Source: Sparassis latifolia
Lineage: Eukaryota > Basidiomycota > Agaricomycetes > Polyporales > Sparassidaceae
Direction of reading: 5' to 3'
Assembly: GCA_018466975.1 (NCBI GenBank)
Contig: CM031559.1
Coordinates: forward strand, 2,046,001-2,110,000
DNA: 64,000 nucleotides
Shown in pieces: positions 62,820 to 64,000 of this stretch. Both the position numbers and the translations under genes were made by a program. The notes under the pieces were generated by a model, which saw only the letters and a list, made by a program, of their open reading frames with translations, ran no database searches and was not told where the DNA came from. How positions within the stretch are numbered: the first letter of the stretch is position 1; each line of letters begins with the position of its first letter.

Positions 62820-64000
62820 TCAGAAGTGGTGAAGGCCTATGCGGGTGATTGCTGAGATACGATGCAGGTGTCGTCGCCTTTTATATTCCCCTAGTAGTCC
62901 CTCGGCATTTGTCAGATTTGCTTTGGGTTCCCATGAGTTCTCAGCAGAAGTGTATCCTTTCCACTTGACCAGGTATTGGGTCCGACCGTATCTTTGTCGG
63001 TGGTTTAGGATTGCTTCGACTTCGTATTCCTCATGCTTTTCGATAAGATCAGGCGGTGGTCTCGTATCATTCGGGCCGTGGATCTCCATTTCTTTGTAAG
63101 GTGATAGAAGGCTGGCATGGAATACGGGGTGGATTCTTCACCCTTGTGGTAGGGTCAGGCGGTAGTCCACGGGCCTATTCATTCTTTAATAATAAAGGGC
63201 CTTCACATTTCGGAGCCATCTTCCATGTCGGGTACCCGATGTTCAGGTTCTTTGTATCGAGCCAGACCTTCTGACCCTTTGCGAAGTGTGGTGAGCCCTT
63301 TCTGATCTGTTCTGCCATATGCTGTCTTGCTAGCTCATGCATGGCTAGGGCCTCATCTTGAATCTTCTGGAGTTCAGATAACCGAGTTTCCACTGAGGGT
63401 ACATTTGTCCTAGAGAGTACCGATGGGATTCCGCGTGGTTTGTATCCCATCATCATGCGGAATGGCGACATCTTCCGCGCTGAGTGTTTGCATGTGTTAT
63501 GGCAGAATTCGAGGTCCGGTAGTCGGTCTACCCATAACTCGGGGTTATTACCACAGTAGAGTCAGAGGTACACTTCTAGTTCTTGGTTAACGCGCTCCAT
63601 TTCTCCATCTGACTGGGGGTGGTAGGCTGTACTCATCGAGGACCTGATTCCTAGTATTCTGCATAGTTCTTGGAATGCGAATTGTGTTCCTCTATCGGAA
63701 ATCAGTTTGTCTGGAAGTCCGAATCGGGAGTAAACTTTTTCGTGGAAAGGTTTTGCCATTTGATCCGCCATGACCGTCTTCAAGCAAGGGCAAAGAATTA
63801 CCCCTTTTGTAAGGTCATGGTCTACCATGACCATGAGAGAGTCAAAACCATGTCATACTGGTAGGTCTGTGATGAAGTCGACTGATGAACAGGAAAATGG
63901 TAATGCATTTGGGGTTGCTGGTATAGGCATTGGAAGAGATTTAGTGGGGTGCATATTAATCTTCATCTGTTGGCACCCTGCGCATCCTTCCACATAGGTG
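62820..64000 (-). mobile_element. third Ty3/gypsy chromovirus: integrase and chromodomain, continues past the window
   Basis: From the right edge the integrase core reads [40 protein letters not shown] and [20 protein letters not shown], then after TGA 63562 the C-terminal region [16 protein letters not shown] and [20 protein letters not shown]. The chromodomain is [20 protein letters not shown], then [16 protein letters not shown]. It is closely related in order and motif to the 45.5-51.7 kb element. A frameshift or stop near 63180 lies between integrase and chromodomain. Confidence 0.88.

Overview
The window looks like a gene-poor, repeat-rich stretch of a filamentous basidiomycete nuclear genome, most likely an agaricomycete. 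The evidence is many short introns (about 45-110 bases, GT...AG), a seven-pass-like membrane protein family typical of mushrooms, a Gti1/Pac2 (WOPR) regulator, a short bZIP factor with a mushroom-type basic region, an RBMS-like two-RRM protein, and a KDZ-type transposon with companion genes. All gene structures below were joined by hand from splice signals and reading phase. Family names come from remembered consensus patterns, because no search was run.

Layout: 1-2.8 kb holds no gene I can support. At 3.07-6.36 kb (+) is a seven-exon RRM protein, followed by a relic of a fungal hypothetical family (6.68-7.03 kb, -) and a multi-exon WFxN-type hypothetical gene (7.53-9.74 kb, -). Sequence from 9.7 to 16.9 kb is mostly empty. 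At 16.90-18.06 kb (+) is a five-exon membrane protein, and at 18.74-20.26 kb (-) an intron-bearing but broken copy of the ER Hsp70 gene KAR2/BiP. A Gti1/Pac2 WOPR regulator (22.50-24.08 kb, +) and a gene with a zinc-knuckle-like Cys motif (24.77-25.83 kb, +) follow. From 26.8 to 29.3 kb there are unrecognised exon fragments on the minus strand. A bZIP gene (30.56-31.52 kb, -) is the last intact-looking host gene.

From 32.9 kb on, mobile DNA dominates. A 493-base Tourist/Harbinger-like MITE (TAA target duplication) lies at 32.91-33.40 kb. A 7.7 kb KDZ-superfamily transposon with diverged terminal inverted repeats fills 33.66-41.35 kb. It carries three genes: a 730-codon AT-hook/WYNN companion (-), a Pro/Val-rich protein ending in an RNase-H1-N/viroplasmin-like domain (+), and a decayed KDZ transposase (+). 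A foldback structure with Pol III-box-like motifs (44.7-45.5 kb) precedes a chromodomain Ty3/gypsy element (45.5-51.7 kb, +). A second Ty3/gypsy element of another clade (52.25-56.39 kb, -) is broken by a second TAA-flanked MITE. Its missing gag half sits in the opposite orientation at 57.55-58.58 kb, between copies of a terminal repeat. A LINE (58.9-60.96 kb, +) is cut in its endonuclease by the 416-base LTR of a third Ty3/gypsy element (-), which runs off the right edge and carries an extra zinc-knuckle ORF downstream of its chromodomain.

One theme links the transposon half. In several otherwise readable genes the in-frame stops are TGA or TAA where CGA, CAA or TGG is expected, that is, single C-to-T or G-to-A transitions. 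This suggests a RIP-like or methyl-CpG-deamination process. The host genes to the left show no such stops, except in the BiP pseudogene.
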